Source: Rhodothermus marinus DSM 4252 (GTDB lineage: Bacteria; Bacteroidota; Rhodothermia; Rhodothermales; Rhodothermaceae). From it: a DNA stretch of 64,000 nucleotides. Of the stretch, positions 8,747 to 17,682 are shown piece by piece. The translations under genes were made by a program, and so were the position numbers. The notes beneath the pieces are model-generated. The model was not told the origin of the DNA. It searched no databases and saw only the letters and a list, made by a program, of their open reading frames with translations. Position 1 is the first letter of the stretch. The number at the start of each line of letters is the position of its first letter. Location: positions 748,001 to 812,000 of the forward strand of contig NC_013501.1 of assembly GCF_000024845.1 (NCBI RefSeq), written 5' to 3'.

Positions 8747-9420
8747 GCCGAGCACGCACATCGAAGGCTCCCGAGCCGCCCGTGTTTCGAGAAGGGGTTG
8801 TAACCCGTCTTGAGCCACAGGTGCGCGATCCGGAGCGCGTGTCGATTTTCATCGACGGGGCGTTCTGGATGGGGGTGCATCGCGACGTGCTGCGCGAGCA
8901 TCCGGTGGAAGAAGGACAGATGCTGCCGCTGGCCGTGCAGCAGGCGCTCTATCGGGCCGAGCTGATCCGGAAGGCACAATCGGTGGCGTTGCGTTATCTG
9001 GAACACCGGCCGCGAACGGTGCAGGAAGTGCGGCGACGGCTGGAACGGGCCGGTTTCCCGGGGGAGGTGATCGATCAGGTGGTGGCCCGACTGGAAGCGT
9101 TGGGCTATCTGGACGATCGGGCCTACGCGCGGGCTTACGTGCAGGGGCGGCTGGCCGGGCGCGGCTACGGACCGCGGCGCCTCGAGGCCGAGTTGCGCCG
9201 ACGTGGCGTGCCGCCGGACGTGGTGGAGGCGACACTGGACGCGGCGCTGGCCGAGACCGATCCGCTGGAGATCGCCCGTCCGCTGGCCCGGCGACGCTGG
9301 AAATTGCTCTGCCAGAACGAACCCGATCGCAGAAAGCGGCGGCAGAAGCTGATCGCTTTTTTGCAACGACGGGGCTTTTCTTCCGAAATTGCCTACAGGC
9401 TCCTGCGCGAACTGGACTGA
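8743..9420 (+). CDS. recX: RecX-family regulatory protein
   Basis: A 225-residue RecX homologue. After a strand-rich N-terminal extension (about 1-65) it shows the three-helix repeats of RecX: AQSVALRYLEHRPRTVQEVRRRLERAGF, 'LGYLDDRAYARAYVQGRLAGRGYGPRRLEAELRRRGV', and a third repeat ending KLIAFLQRRGFSSEIAYRLL. RecX binds RecA filaments and limits recombinase activity. The ATG at 8743 overlaps the DUF4249 stop by four bases; the longer upstream frame is only the antisense-free overlap of that gene and is rejected. recA is not in the window. Confidence 0.88.
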   Translation: MSRARTSKAPEPPVFREGVVTRLEPQVRDPERVSIFIDGAFWMGVHRDVLREHPVEEGQMLPLAVQQALYRAELIRKAQSVALRYLEHRPRTVQEVRRRLERAGFPGEVIDQVVARLEALGYLDDRAYARAYVQGRLAGRGYGPRRLEAELRRRGVPPDVVEATLDAALAETDPLEIARPLARRRWKLLCQNEPDRRKRRQKLIAFLQRRGFSSEIAYRLLRELD

Positions 9421-9423
9421 CCG

Positions 9424-10542
9424 ATGCTGCGACCGGAACCGGAAACGCCTCTCGAACAGGCAGCGCCCGTCTCGGCCTGGCAATTCCTTACCCGGCACTG
9501 GGCGGGCCGGCTGCTGATCGGCCTGGCATTGCTGGGCGGCTTGATCTGGGTGGTCGGTTATTTTACCAACCTGGTGGTTTATCTGGTCGTCGGGCTGTTG
9601 CTGGCCTATCTGTTGCGGCCGGTGGTGGATCGCGTGCAGCAACTGGGGCTGGGGCGCGTCCCTGCCATTCTGCTGACGATGTCGCTGCTGGCCGGGCTGA
9701 TCAGCCTGGTTTTTACTTCGCTGGTGCCTTTTCTGGCACGTCAACTGGCCGAACTGTCGCGCCTGATTTCGCTCGAATCGCTGCAGGGAGCCGTGACGCA
9801 ATTCGAGCGATGGCTGATGCGCTTTTTCCCCATCCAGCCGGGCACGCTGATGGAAACGTTGCGTCAGGGTTTCGAAACATTGATCCGCGAGCGGCAACTG
9901 GCCAGCACGATCGGTTCGATGCTGGATCTGTTTGCCAATCTGTTCTATGCGGTGCTCGTCATTCCATTCGTGACGTTTTTCGCGCTCAAGGACGGTACGC
10001 GGCTGCGGCGCTCGTTGCTTCGGCTGGTTCCCAATCGCTACTTCGAGCTGACGCTGGCCGTACTGGACAAGCTGGGGGCGAACGTGGGCCGCTATTTCCG
10101 GGCGCTTATGCTGCAGAGTCTCTCGGTCGCCACGCTGGCCAGCGTGCTGCTGGCCCTGGTAGGACTGCGCTTTGCCGTGGCCGTGGGACTTTTCACCGGC
10201 ATTGCCAACACGATCCCATATTTTGGCCCGCTGATGGGTTTTCTGGCGGGCACGCTGGTGGGTATCGCCCAGACCGGGGATTTTTCCATGGTACCGGAGG
10301 TGCTCGTTGCAATGGGGCTGACCCAGATTGCAGATAACGTGCTGTTTCAGCCGCTGATATTTTCGCGGGCGGCGCGGGCGCATCCGCTCATCATCCTGTT
10401 TGCCGTGCTGGTGGGCGCGCAACTGGCCGGTATCGTGGGCATGCTGCTGGCCATCCCCATCCTGACCATCGTCCGGGTGGCGGTCGAACAGGTCCGCTGG
10501 GGGGTGCGCAACTATCGCATTCTGAACGCATCGGCCCGATGA
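9424..10542 (+). CDS. AI-2E family transporter / permease
   Basis: A 372-residue polytopic membrane protein of the AI-2E exporter superfamily (formerly UPF0118/PerM). Hydrophobic segments occur at about 25-75, 80-105, 155-180, 220-270, 275-300 and 310-350, with the family's 'FVTFFALKDG' loop and the TGIANTIPYFGPLMG motif. Family members export small molecules (AI-2, indole, Na+/H+ exchange in some); the substrate here cannot be predicted. It follows recX by three bases and overlaps the phosphatase gene by four (ATGA), so it is part of the recX to PNP run. Confidence 0.85.
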   Translation: MLRPEPETPLEQAAPVSAWQFLTRHWAGRLLIGLALLGGLIWVVGYFTNLVVYLVVGLLLAYLLRPVVDRVQQLGLGRVPAILLTMSLLAGLISLVFTSLVPFLARQLAELSRLISLESLQGAVTQFERWLMRFFPIQPGTLMETLRQGFETLIRERQLASTIGSMLDLFANLFYAVLVIPFVTFFALKDGTRLRRSLLRLVPNRYFELTLAVLDKLGANVGRYFRALMLQSLSVATLASVLLALVGLRFAVAVGLFTGIANTIPYFGPLMGFLAGTLVGIAQTGDFSMVPEVLVAMGLTQIADNVLFQPLIFSRAARAHPLIILFAVLVGAQLAGIVGMLLAIPILTIVRVAVEQVRWGVRNYRILNASAR

Positions 10543-13079
10543 GCAGCCGTCGTTTTGCAACGTCAGATCTGGTGCTGGCGCTGGCCGGGGTGATCGGGCT
10601 GGTGCTTGGCCTGTGGCTGTTGCCGCGTCAGCATCCCGACGCGGCCCTGCAGCACATGCTGTCGGCCGAGGCCGCCCGGCATCGGGCCGCTGCTTTTCTG
10701 GCCCAGCGGGGCTACCGGGTCGACACGACGCACGCGCTCGTGGTGCTGCGGCGCGCGCCCGAGCTGTTGCGTCGCTGGCAGACGCGATGGGGGCGGCCGG
10801 AGCTGGTGCGACGCCTGGAGGACTTGCCCTGGCTGCCGGTTTACCGATGGGTGGTGTACCGGTCTTCCGACGAGATGAATGGCCAGCGCTGGCAGGTGGT
10901 GCTGGCCGGCGACGGAACGATCTGGGGCTTTCGCGGACCGGAGACGCCGGGTGAAGATCCGGCCGCCCGGGCGGCCGTCGGGATTGCGGCCGAGGCTTTC
11001 GATCCACTGGCATCGTGGGGGAAGCTCTCCGGCGCGCCGGATTCGTCGGAAACGCCGGAGCGGCCCGGTCCGGCGGCAGCCGTCGCGCTGGCCCGCTATC
11101 ACCTGCAGCGTACGATCGGTTCGGTGCTGCCACTGCGGCCGGATTCGGTCGGGCTGCTGGCGACGAGCAGCCCGCAGCAGGCGGTGGTGCGTTTTCGGGG
11201 CCTGTCCCCCACGGGCGACTCGGTGACGGTGCAGGTGGTGGTGACCGCCAGCGGGCAGTTGCGCGCGCTGGAAGCGACGTGGGGGACGTTGCACCTGCCG
11301 GAGCCGTCTCCGCTCGAAGAAGGACCGCCGCGGCGGGGTGAGCGCGGATTCACGGTGCACGAAGTGCAGGATCTGCTGTCCGTGCTCCTTTTTGCAGGGT
11401 TGGGCATCTGGCTGCTGACCGTGTTTCTACGGCGGTTGCATCGTCGGTTGCTCGACACCCAGGGGCCGCTGCGGGACGCCGTGCTGGGTGGGTTGGCCTT
11501 TACCGTGGCGACGCTGGGTGGTGCATTGCCCGGGATTCTACAGGTGCCGGACCTCTGGTTGCGCCTGCTGATCCTGTTGATGTCGACGCTGGTCGTGGGC
11601 GTTTTCGGGGCGGCCAGTGTCTTCCTGCTGGCCGGTACGTCCGATGCGCTGGCGCGGGATCGCTGGCCGGAAAAACTGGCCGTGCTGACGCTGTTGCGCA
11701 ACGGACAGGTGCGCAACGTGGTGGTGGGGGCTTCGCTGCTACGGGGTCTGGCACTGGGCGGGCTGCTGCTGGGCATGACGGTCGGGTTGCTCGGACTCTG
11801 GCCGCGGGCGGCCCTGCGGCTGGATGCGGGCGCGTGGACCGTCCCGTGGCCCGGCATGCAGGCGGCCGTGTGGCTGGGCTTTGCCGTGTGGGTGGGCATG
11901 CTGCTGGTCTACCTGCTGCTGGCCGTGATGGCCCGGCTGCCCTGGCGCGATGGCGGGCGGGTGGTGGGCACGTTGACCCTGCTGCTGTTGCTGGCTGGCG
12001 TCAGCGCGATCGATCTGGAGCAGGTCGGCTTCGAGTTGCTCGTGCACGCACTCTGGGGCGTGGTGCTGGCATGGGCCTGCTGGCGCTACGAGCCGGCGTG
12101 CAGCGGAATAGGAGCCATGACCGCCTGGGCGCTGTGGCGAAGTGCCTCGGGCTGGATGGCGCCGGACGGACCCTTCGGGCCGGACGGATGGATCGTGCTG
12201 GCCATGGTGGGGACCGGGCTGGTGATCGGCTTTGTGGGCATTCGAAGCCGGCGCTCTGCAGCGGAGTTGCCCCGCTACGTACCCGCCTACCTGCAGGAAC
12301 TGGCCCGGCAGGAACGCCTGGAGCGGGAGCTGGAAATCGCCCGTCAGGCGCAGGCTTCCCTGCTGCCCCGCACGCTCCCGGAGGTCCCGGGCGCCGCGAT
12401 GGCAGCCCTCTGCCGGCCGGCCTACGAGGTGGGCGGCGACTATTACGATGTCTTCGCGTTGCCAGACGGGCGGTTGGCCGTCGTCGTGGGCGACGTAAGC
12501 GGTAAAGGCATTCAAGCGGCCTTCTTCATGACCTTGATCAAAGGCCACGTGCGGGCGCTCAGCCTCTCGACGCGCGATCCCGCCGACGTGCTGCGCCATC
12601 TGAACCGACTCTTCCGGGAGCAGGCGCCGCGCGGCCTTTTCGTGACCATGATCTACGGGGTGCTGGATCCCACGACCCGCACGTTCACGCTGGCGCGGGC
12701 CGGCCATCCGCCGGTGCTACACTACCGGGCCTGCACGCAGCAGGTGCAGTGCCTGCGACCGTCCGGCATGGGCATCGGACTGGCCGACGCCGAACTGTTC
12801 GACAAGGCGCTGGAAAACTGTGTGCTTCGTCTGGAAGCGGGCGACCGCGTGCTGCTCTACACAGACGGCATCACCGAGATGGCGGGGCCGCGGGGAGAGC
12901 GCTGGGGACTCGAGCGCCTGCAACAGTGGTTGCGCGAAAGCAGCAGGCGTGGATACGCACCGGAACAGGCTCTGGGAGCGCTGGAGGAGCAGCTGCGCGC
13001 GTTTGCCGGTACGACCGAGCTGGCCGACGACCTGACGGCCATTCTGCTGGAAGCAAAACAGGACGGGTATGCGAACTGA
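10539..13079 (+). CDS. Membrane-anchored SpoIIE/PP2C-type serine phosphatase
   Basis: This 846-residue protein has an N-terminal membrane span (about 10-28), an extracytoplasmic region to about 265, a cluster of roughly eight hydrophobic segments (about 275-565), a short coiled linker (LARQERLERELEIARQAQ) and a C-terminal PP2C/SpoIIE phosphatase domain (about 600-840). Metal-binding acidic motifs are visible: VGGDYYDVF, VVVGDVSGKG, 'LLYTDGITEM' and TELADDLTAI. RsbU/SpoIIE-type enzymes dephosphorylate anti-sigma-factor antagonists in partner-switching stress circuits. No antagonist or kinase is encoded nearby. Both ends overlap neighbours. Confidence 0.85.
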   Translation: MSSRRFATSDLVLALAGVIGLVLGLWLLPRQHPDAALQHMLSAEAARHRAAAFLAQRGYRVDTTHALVVLRRAPELLRRWQTRWGRPELVRRLEDLPWLPVYRWVVYRSSDEMNGQRWQVVLAGDGTIWGFRGPETPGEDPAARAAVGIAAEAFDPLASWGKLSGAPDSSETPERPGPAAAVALARYHLQRTIGSVLPLRPDSVGLLATSSPQQAVVRFRGLSPTGDSVTVQVVVTASGQLRALEATWGTLHLPEPSPLEEGPPRRGERGFTVHEVQDLLSVLLFAGLGIWLLTVFLRRLHRRLLDTQGPLRDAVLGGLAFTVATLGGALPGILQVPDLWLRLLILLMSTLVVGVFGAASVFLLAGTSDALARDRWPEKLAVLTLLRNGQVRNVVVGASLLRGLALGGLLLGMTVGLLGLWPRAALRLDAGAWTVPWPGMQAAVWLGFAVWVGMLLVYLLLAVMARLPWRDGGRVVGTLTLLLLLAGVSAIDLEQVGFELLVHALWGVVLAWACWRYEPACSGIGAMTAWALWRSASGWMAPDGPFGPDGWIVLAMVGTGLVIGFVGIRSRRSAAELPRYVPAYLQELARQERLERELEIARQAQASLLPRTLPEVPGAAMAALCRPAYEVGGDYYDVFALPDGRLAVVVGDVSGKGIQAAFFMTLIKGHVRALSLSTRDPADVLRHLNRLFREQAPRGLFVTMIYGVLDPTTRTFTLARAGHPPVLHYRACTQQVQCLRPSGMGIGLADAELFDKALENCVLRLEAGDRVLLYTDGITEMAGPRGERWGLERLQQWLRESSRRGYAPEQALGALEEQLRAFAGTTELADDLTAILLEAKQDGYAN

Positions 13080-13908
13080 AGCGTCTTTGCAGTCGGCGCT
13101 GGACTGGCTGCGGCCGAAGCTTCGGGAAGCGCCCGAAGTGGCGCTGATTCTGGGCTCCGGGCTGGGCGCGTTGGCCGAAGCGGTGAGCGAGGCCGTCGAG
13201 GTGCCGGTTCGGGAAATCCCGGGCTACCCGGCACCGACCGTCTCGGGGCATGCCGGACGTCTGGTCTTCGGCCGGCTGGAAGGGTGCCGCGTCGTGGTGC
13301 TCCAGGGACGGTTGCACTGCTACGAGGGCTACCCGCCGCAGACCGTCACGCTGCCGGTGCGGCTGGTCCATGCGCTGGGGGCGCAACGCCTGATCGTGAC
13401 GAATGCAGCCGGCGGACTGAATCCCCATTTCCGCCCCGGCACGCTCATGTTCATCGTCGATCACATCAACGCCGCGTTCCGCAATCCGCTGGTGGGCCAG
13501 CTCGCCGATCGGCGGCCGCTGATGCGCGGGGCGCCGGACATGAGCCGGGCCTACGACCTGGACTGGCTGGCCGAGGCCGAAACCGTGGCGCTGCGTCTGG
13601 GCATTCCCACGCAGCGGGGCGTCTATCTCTGGACGCTGGGACCCAGCTACGAGACGAAGGCCGAGATCCGCATGTACCGCCGCATGGGGGCCGACGCCGT
13701 CGGCATGAGCACGGTGCCCGAAGTGTTGCAGGCACGCCAGCTGGGCATGAAGGTGCTGGGCATCTCCACGATCACCAACATGGCGGCCGGGCTCCATGCG
13801 GGTCCCCTCACGCACGAAGAGGTGCTGCAGGTGGGACTCCAGGTGCGCGATCGGCTGGAGCGACTGATCCGCGGCATTCTTTATCAACAATCTGCGAAGA
13901 AATTTTAG
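13069..13908 (+). CDS. Purine-nucleoside phosphorylase (PNP/MTAP family)
   Basis: The 279-residue product has the trimeric PNP signatures in order: ALILGSGLG, GHAGRLVFG, LQGRLHCYEGY, the TNAAGGL phosphate/base loop, GPSYETKAE, and the DAVGMSTVPEV region followed by STITNMAAG with the base-binding Asn. It cleaves purine ribo- or deoxyribonucleosides with phosphate to free base and sugar-1-phosphate. The ATG overlaps the end of the phosphatase gene by 11 bases. Length and motifs fit the inosine/guanosine-type enzyme. Confidence 0.93.
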   Translation: MRTEASLQSALDWLRPKLREAPEVALILGSGLGALAEAVSEAVEVPVREIPGYPAPTVSGHAGRLVFGRLEGCRVVVLQGRLHCYEGYPPQTVTLPVRLVHALGAQRLIVTNAAGGLNPHFRPGTLMFIVDHINAAFRNPLVGQLADRRPLMRGAPDMSRAYDLDWLAEAETVALRLGIPTQRGVYLWTLGPSYETKAEIRMYRRMGADAVGMSTVPEVLQARQLGMKVLGISTITNMAAGLHAGPLTHEEVLQVGLQVRDRLERLIRGILYQQSAKKF

Positions 13909-13945
13909 AATCGACGGGCCTGTAAACAAAAAATCAGACGGGGCA

Positions 13946-13974
13946 TTGAGTTTTCAGAGATTTCTTCGCATATT
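13946..13974 (+). promoter_or_regulatory. Candidate promoter for the DUF3276 gene
   Basis: TTGAGT (13946-13951), a 17-base spacer and CATATT (13969-13974), each matching 4 of 6 consensus positions, lie in the only AT-rich stretch upstream of the gene. Predicted start of transcription is about 13981, immediately before the hairpin at 13983. Confidence 0.4.
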
Positions 13975-13982
13975 TAAGGCCG

Positions 13983-14013
13983 ATTGGCTTTTCCGACCAC
14001 TGGAAAAGCCAAT
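13983..14013 (+). promoter_or_regulatory. 12-bp perfect inverted repeat in the DUF3276 leader
   Basis: ATTGGCTTTTCC (13983-13994) and GGAAAAGCCAAT (14002-14013) are exact inverse copies around a 7-base loop. No T-run follows, so it is not a standard terminator. It would form the very 5' end of the DUF3276 mRNA or act as an operator. Confidence 0.6.
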
Positions 14014-14055
14014 TCAGGGAAGTATGTATGTCTGTGAAGCAGCGAAGGGACGTTC

Positions 14056-14457
14056 ATGAGCTACGAACCACACACCGACTACGGGTACCAGGGAGCGCAT
14101 TCGGACGGCTACAACATGCAGGATCGGCGCGCTCCGCGGGAGGACCGGCACTACCGGGAAGAGGTGTACTCCAAGCGCGTACCGGCCGGTAAGCGCACCT
14201 ACTTCTTCGATGTGAAGCCGACGCGCTCCGGTGACGACTACTTCATCACGATCACCGAGAGCAAGCGCATCGACGATCACCACTACGAAAAGCACAAAAT
14301 CTTCCTTTACAAGGAGGATTTCGGCAAGTTCATTGCCGCCATTCACGAAGTGGTGCAGCATATTCGTGAGGAATATCTGCCCGACTACGACTTCAAGGAT
14401 CTGCCCGAACTGCCGCTGGCGCCGCGGCATTCGCGGGATGATGAAGCGACCGATTGA
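14056..14457 (+). CDS. DUF3276 / PUR-alpha-like nucleic-acid-binding protein
   Basis: A 133-residue protein. The core (about 35-105: EEVYSKRVPAGKRTYFFDVK, then 'GDDYFITITESKR' and KHKIFLYKEDFGKFIAAI) has the beta-beta-beta-alpha PUR repeat seen in bacterial DUF3276 proteins, which bind single-stranded DNA/RNA like eukaryotic PUR-alpha. The N-terminal 30 residues are Gly/Tyr/His-rich and the tail is acidic. It is monocistronic: a leader hairpin lies upstream and a strong terminator follows. Confidence 0.87.
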   Translation: MSYEPHTDYGYQGAHSDGYNMQDRRAPREDRHYREEVYSKRVPAGKRTYFFDVKPTRSGDDYFITITESKRIDDHHYEKHKIFLYKEDFGKFIAAIHEVVQHIREEYLPDYDFKDLPELPLAPRHSRDDEATD

Positions 14458-14486
14458 GATAACAACATACGAAAGGATATAAAGGC

Positions 14487-14518
14487 AAAAAGCCGGCAAC
14501 GCCGGCTTTTTGTTTTTT
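14487..14518 (+). terminator. Rho-independent terminator after the DUF3276 gene
   Basis: AGCCGGC-aac-GCCGGCT forms a 7-bp GC stem extended by A-T pairs, flanked by an A4 run before and TTTTTGTTTTTT after. It may work in both directions but matches the upstream gene. Confidence 0.92.
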
Positions 14519-14541
14519 CGGTTCTTGTTGAAGAAAGTGTC

Positions 14542-15873
14542 ATGGAACTGCTTCCCATAGTCCCCTACGAACAGCGCGCCGAGCGGCTGGCGGCGCTCTG
14601 GGCGCGTGGCGGCACGTTCGATCCGGAAATCGAGCGGGCCGTGCAGGAGATCCTGCAGCAGGTGCAGCAGCAGGGTGACGCCGCGCTGCTGGCACTGACC
14701 GAGCGATTCGACGGGGTGCGTCCGCCATCGCTCCGGGTGCCGGAAGCGGAGCTGGCGGCCGCGTACGAGGCCATGGACCCCGAGCTGAAGGCCATCATTG
14801 CCGAGGCGGCCGACAACATCCGGCGCTTCCACGAGCACCAGCGGCGCACGTCGTGGTTCGTCGAGGACGGTGACGGCGTGGTGCTGGGCCAGCGCATCGT
14901 GCCGCTGGAGCGGGTGGGACTCTACGTGCCGGGCGGCCGCGCGTTCTACCCCTCCAGTCTGCTGATGAACGCAATCCCGGCACAGGTGGCCGGCGTGCCG
15001 GAGCTGCATCTGGTCTCGCCGCCGGGGCCTTCCGGGTGGCCGCATCCGCTGGTGCTGGCCACCGCCCACTTTCTGGGTATTCGTCATGTGTATGCCGTGG
15101 GTGGAGCGCAGGCGGTGGCGGCGCTGGCCTTCGGTACGGAGACGATCCCGCGGGTGGATAAAATCGTGGGGCCGGGCAATGCCTACGTGGCGCTGGCCAA
15201 GAAAATGGTCTTCGGGCGGGTGGACATCGACGCCGTAGCCGGCCCCAGTGAGATCGTCGTGCTGGCCGACGACACGGCCGATCCGGAGTTCGTGGCGGCC
15301 GACCTGCTCTCGCAGGCCGAGCACGACGAGCGGGCTTCGGCCGTGCTGGTTACGCCGCACGAGCTGCTGGCCGAGGCGGTCCGGGCACGCGTGCAGCGCA
15401 TGGTGGCCGAGGCGCCTCGTCGCGCGATCCTAGAGGTGTCGCTGGCACGCTACGGCGCCTGCATCGTGACACCGTCGATGACCGAAGCGTACGCGGTGGT
15501 CAACGAGCTGGCGCCCGAGCACTTGGAGCTGATCGTTCGGGATCCCTGGGCGGCGTTGCCGCACATCCGCCATGCCGGGGCCATCTTTCTGGGTCCGTTT
15601 TCGACGGAGCCGGTGGGCGACTACTTTGCCGGACCCAACCACGTATTGCCCACCGGCGGCACGGCCCGCTATGCCTCGGCGCTGAGTGTGGACGACTTCG
15701 TGCGGAGTCAGTCGATCATTGCCTACACGGCCGAGCGGCTGCGCCGGACCGGTCCGCGCATCATGCGCTTCGCCGAAGCCGAGGCGTTGCCGGCGCACGC
15801 CCAGGCGGTGGCCGTCCGGCTGGCCCGGCTGGCGGAACAAGCGCCGGATTCCGCCGTGCGTTCGTCTGCCTGA
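14542..15873 (+). CDS. hisD: Histidinol dehydrogenase
   Basis: A 443-residue HisD of normal length. Key family blocks are present: 'YVPGGRAFYPSSLLMN' (NAD site), GIRHVYAVGGAQAVAALAFGT, 'KIVGPGNAYVALAKKMVFG', AVAGPSEIVVLADD, LLSQAEHDERASAVLVT with the zinc-binding Gln/His, ELAPEHLEL and the GPFSTEPVGDYFAGPNHVLPT end region. It catalyses the last two steps of histidine synthesis, L-histidinol to L-histidine, with Zn2+ and NAD+. hisC follows after 16 bases; other his genes are not in the window. Confidence 0.96.
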   Translation: MELLPIVPYEQRAERLAALWARGGTFDPEIERAVQEILQQVQQQGDAALLALTERFDGVRPPSLRVPEAELAAAYEAMDPELKAIIAEAADNIRRFHEHQRRTSWFVEDGDGVVLGQRIVPLERVGLYVPGGRAFYPSSLLMNAIPAQVAGVPELHLVSPPGPSGWPHPLVLATAHFLGIRHVYAVGGAQAVAALAFGTETIPRVDKIVGPGNAYVALAKKMVFGRVDIDAVAGPSEIVVLADDTADPEFVAADLLSQAEHDERASAVLVTPHELLAEAVRARVQRMVAEAPRRAILEVSLARYGACIVTPSMTEAYAVVNELAPEHLELIVRDPWAALPHIRHAGAIFLGPFSTEPVGDYFAGPNHVLPTGGTARYASALSVDDFVRSQSIIAYTAERLRRTGPRIMRFAEAEALPAHAQAVAVRLARLAEQAPDSAVRSSA

Positions 15874-15889
15874 AACGAAACCAATCGCC

Positions 15890-16999
15890 ATGATTCCCGT
15901 GGCCGATACACTGGAGCAGGCCCTGGCGGCCATTCGACCCGCCGTACGTCAGGGCAAGCCGTACCTGGTGGGGACGCCGCCCGAGGCGCCCATCAAACTG
16001 AATCAGAACGAAAGCCCCTGGGATCTACCCGAGGCGCTCAAGCGCGAGCTCCTGGAGGCATTTTTCGCGCTGCCGTTCAATCGCTATCCGGCCGAGCACC
16101 CGGAACGGTTGCGCCGGGCGCTGGCCGAATACCTGGACTGGACCCCGGAGGGCGTTATCGTGGGCAACGGCTCGAACGAGCTGGTCTTCACGGTAGGGCT
16201 GGCCGTGATCGACGAAGGTACGCCCGTGGTGCTGCCCCGGCCCATGTTTTCGCTCTACGAGATGATCGTGCGCCTGCACTGCGGCCGCCTCCATGCCGTG
16301 GCCCCGCGCCCGGACCTGCACTTCGACGTCGAAGGATTGCTGGAGGCTATGCGCCGGCACCGGCCGGCGCTGGTAGTCCTGACCACGCCGAACAACCCGA
16401 CGGGGCTGGCCATGGCGCCCGAGGACGTCGAGGCGGTGGTGGCGGCGGCGCCCGGTCTGGTGCTGATCGACGAGGCCTATGTGGAGTTTGCCGACGGGGT
16501 GGGGGCCCGGCCACTGCTGGACCGCTACCCGCATGTGTTGCTGCTGCGGACGTTCTCGAAAGCCTTCGGGCTGGCCGGGTTGCGACTGGGCTATCTGGTA
16601 GGCCACCCGGACGTGGTCCGTGAACTCTACAAGGCGCGCATCCCCTTCATGGTGGATCGGCTGGCCGAGACGGTGGCGCTCACGCTGCTCCGACACCTGG
16701 ACCTGGTGCGGGAGCGCGTGGCCGAGATCAAAGCCGGCGTGCAATGGCTCTACCGGGAGCTGGCCGCGCTGCCGGGCGTCGAGCCGATACCCTCGCAGGC
16801 CAATTTTGTAATCTTTCGGACACCGCTGGAACCCGACGTGCTGCTCGCTCGTCTGGCGAAAGACGGGATCCTGATCCGCAACATGAGCGGTTATTCCGAG
16901 CTGCGCGGGTATGTGCGCATGAACGCGGGGCGGGCCGAGGAGAACCGGGCTTTTATGGTCGCGTTGAAGAAGGCGCTCGCCGGCCACGAGACCCCGTAA
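15890..16999 (+). CDS. hisC: Histidinol-phosphate aminotransferase
   Basis: This 369-residue fold-type I PLP enzyme shows 'IKLNQNESPWD' near the start, the YPAEHPERLRRALAEYL block, VGNGSNELVF, TTPNNPTGLAM, LIDEAYVEFA with the PLP-binding Asp, and the Schiff-base lysine in RTFSKAFGLAGLRLGY. It transaminates imidazole acetol-phosphate with glutamate in histidine synthesis. The ATG at 15890 follows the hisD stop by 16 bases; a longer upstream frame overlapping hisD is rejected because homology starts at MIPVADTLEQ. Confidence 0.94.
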   Translation: MIPVADTLEQALAAIRPAVRQGKPYLVGTPPEAPIKLNQNESPWDLPEALKRELLEAFFALPFNRYPAEHPERLRRALAEYLDWTPEGVIVGNGSNELVFTVGLAVIDEGTPVVLPRPMFSLYEMIVRLHCGRLHAVAPRPDLHFDVEGLLEAMRRHRPALVVLTTPNNPTGLAMAPEDVEAVVAAAPGLVLIDEAYVEFADGVGARPLLDRYPHVLLLRTFSKAFGLAGLRLGYLVGHPDVVRELYKARIPFMVDRLAETVALTLLRHLDLVRERVAEIKAGVQWLYRELAALPGVEPIPSQANFVIFRTPLEPDVLLARLAKDGILIRNMSGYSELRGYVRMNAGRAEENRAFMVALKKALAGHETP

Positions 17000-17059
17000 C
17001 GCCAGGTCGCGCAGCCGGAGGCCTGATCCAGAGGTTGTTTAACCGTTTGCGCGTGCGCG

Positions 17060-17653
17060 ATGGAATTGATTCAGGTTGACATTGTCGGGCTTTCGACCAG
17101 TCCTACCAGTGGGGGCGCGTATGCGCTGGTCCTGGGAGAAATCCAGGGAAATCGTCGGTTGCCCATCATCATCGGTGCGTTCGAGGCGCAGGCCATCGCG
17201 CTGGAGCTGGAAAAGATTCAGCCGCCGCGTCCGATGACGCACGACCTGTTGCGTGACCTGTTCGAGGCCGTCGGTGCCGAGGTGCTCAGTGTGGTAATCG
17301 ACGAGCTGCGCGACGGCACGTTCTACGCCAAGATTCGCTTCGTGCACAACGGCCGCGAGCGGCAACTGGACGCGCGTCCGAGCGATGCGGTGGCGCTGGC
17401 CGTGCGGGTGGACGCCCCGATCTTCGTGGCGCCGGCCGTGATGGAAGAGGCCGGCATCCCCACCGAAGAGGGAGCAGGACTGTCAATCGGAAGCGAAGCG
17501 CGTCCGGAAGAGGAAGAACCCGAGCCACCCATGTCGCGCCTGGAACGCCTGCAGCGGATGCTGGAGAAAGCCGTTGAGGAAGAGGATTACGAGCGGGCCG
17601 CTCAGCTGCGCGACGAGATCGCCCGCCTGAAAAAAGAACAGGGCCAGAACTGA
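17060..17653 (+). CDS. DUF151 bifunctional nuclease with C-terminal UVR motif
   Basis: A 197-residue protein in two parts. Residues 1-135 are the DUF151/BFN domain (VDIVGLSTSPTSGGAYALVLGE, LPIIIGAFEAQAIALELE, then 'ARPSDAVALAVRVDAPIFV'), linked to nuclease activity in plant and bacterial homologues. After a Glu/Pro linker, residues about 153-195 form a UvrB/UvrC-type UVR motif (LERLQRMLEKAVEEEDYERAAQLRDEI), a protein-protein contact module. A clean terminator follows, so transcription of this unit stops here. Confidence 0.88.
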   Translation: MELIQVDIVGLSTSPTSGGAYALVLGEIQGNRRLPIIIGAFEAQAIALELEKIQPPRPMTHDLLRDLFEAVGAEVLSVVIDELRDGTFYAKIRFVHNGRERQLDARPSDAVALAVRVDAPIFVAPAVMEEAGIPTEEGAGLSIGSEARPEEEEPEPPMSRLERLQRMLEKAVEEEDYERAAQLRDEIARLKKEQGQN

Positions 17654-17682
17654 TACGCCCGCCCGTGTTGCTGCTACATAGA

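Noticed and set aside
8620-11133. 837-codon open frame on the minus strand
   Set aside because: It lies antisense to recX, the AI-2E permease and the phosphatase gene, is dominated by Arg/Pro/Gln/His, and has no family resemblance; typical of GC-rich antisense frames.
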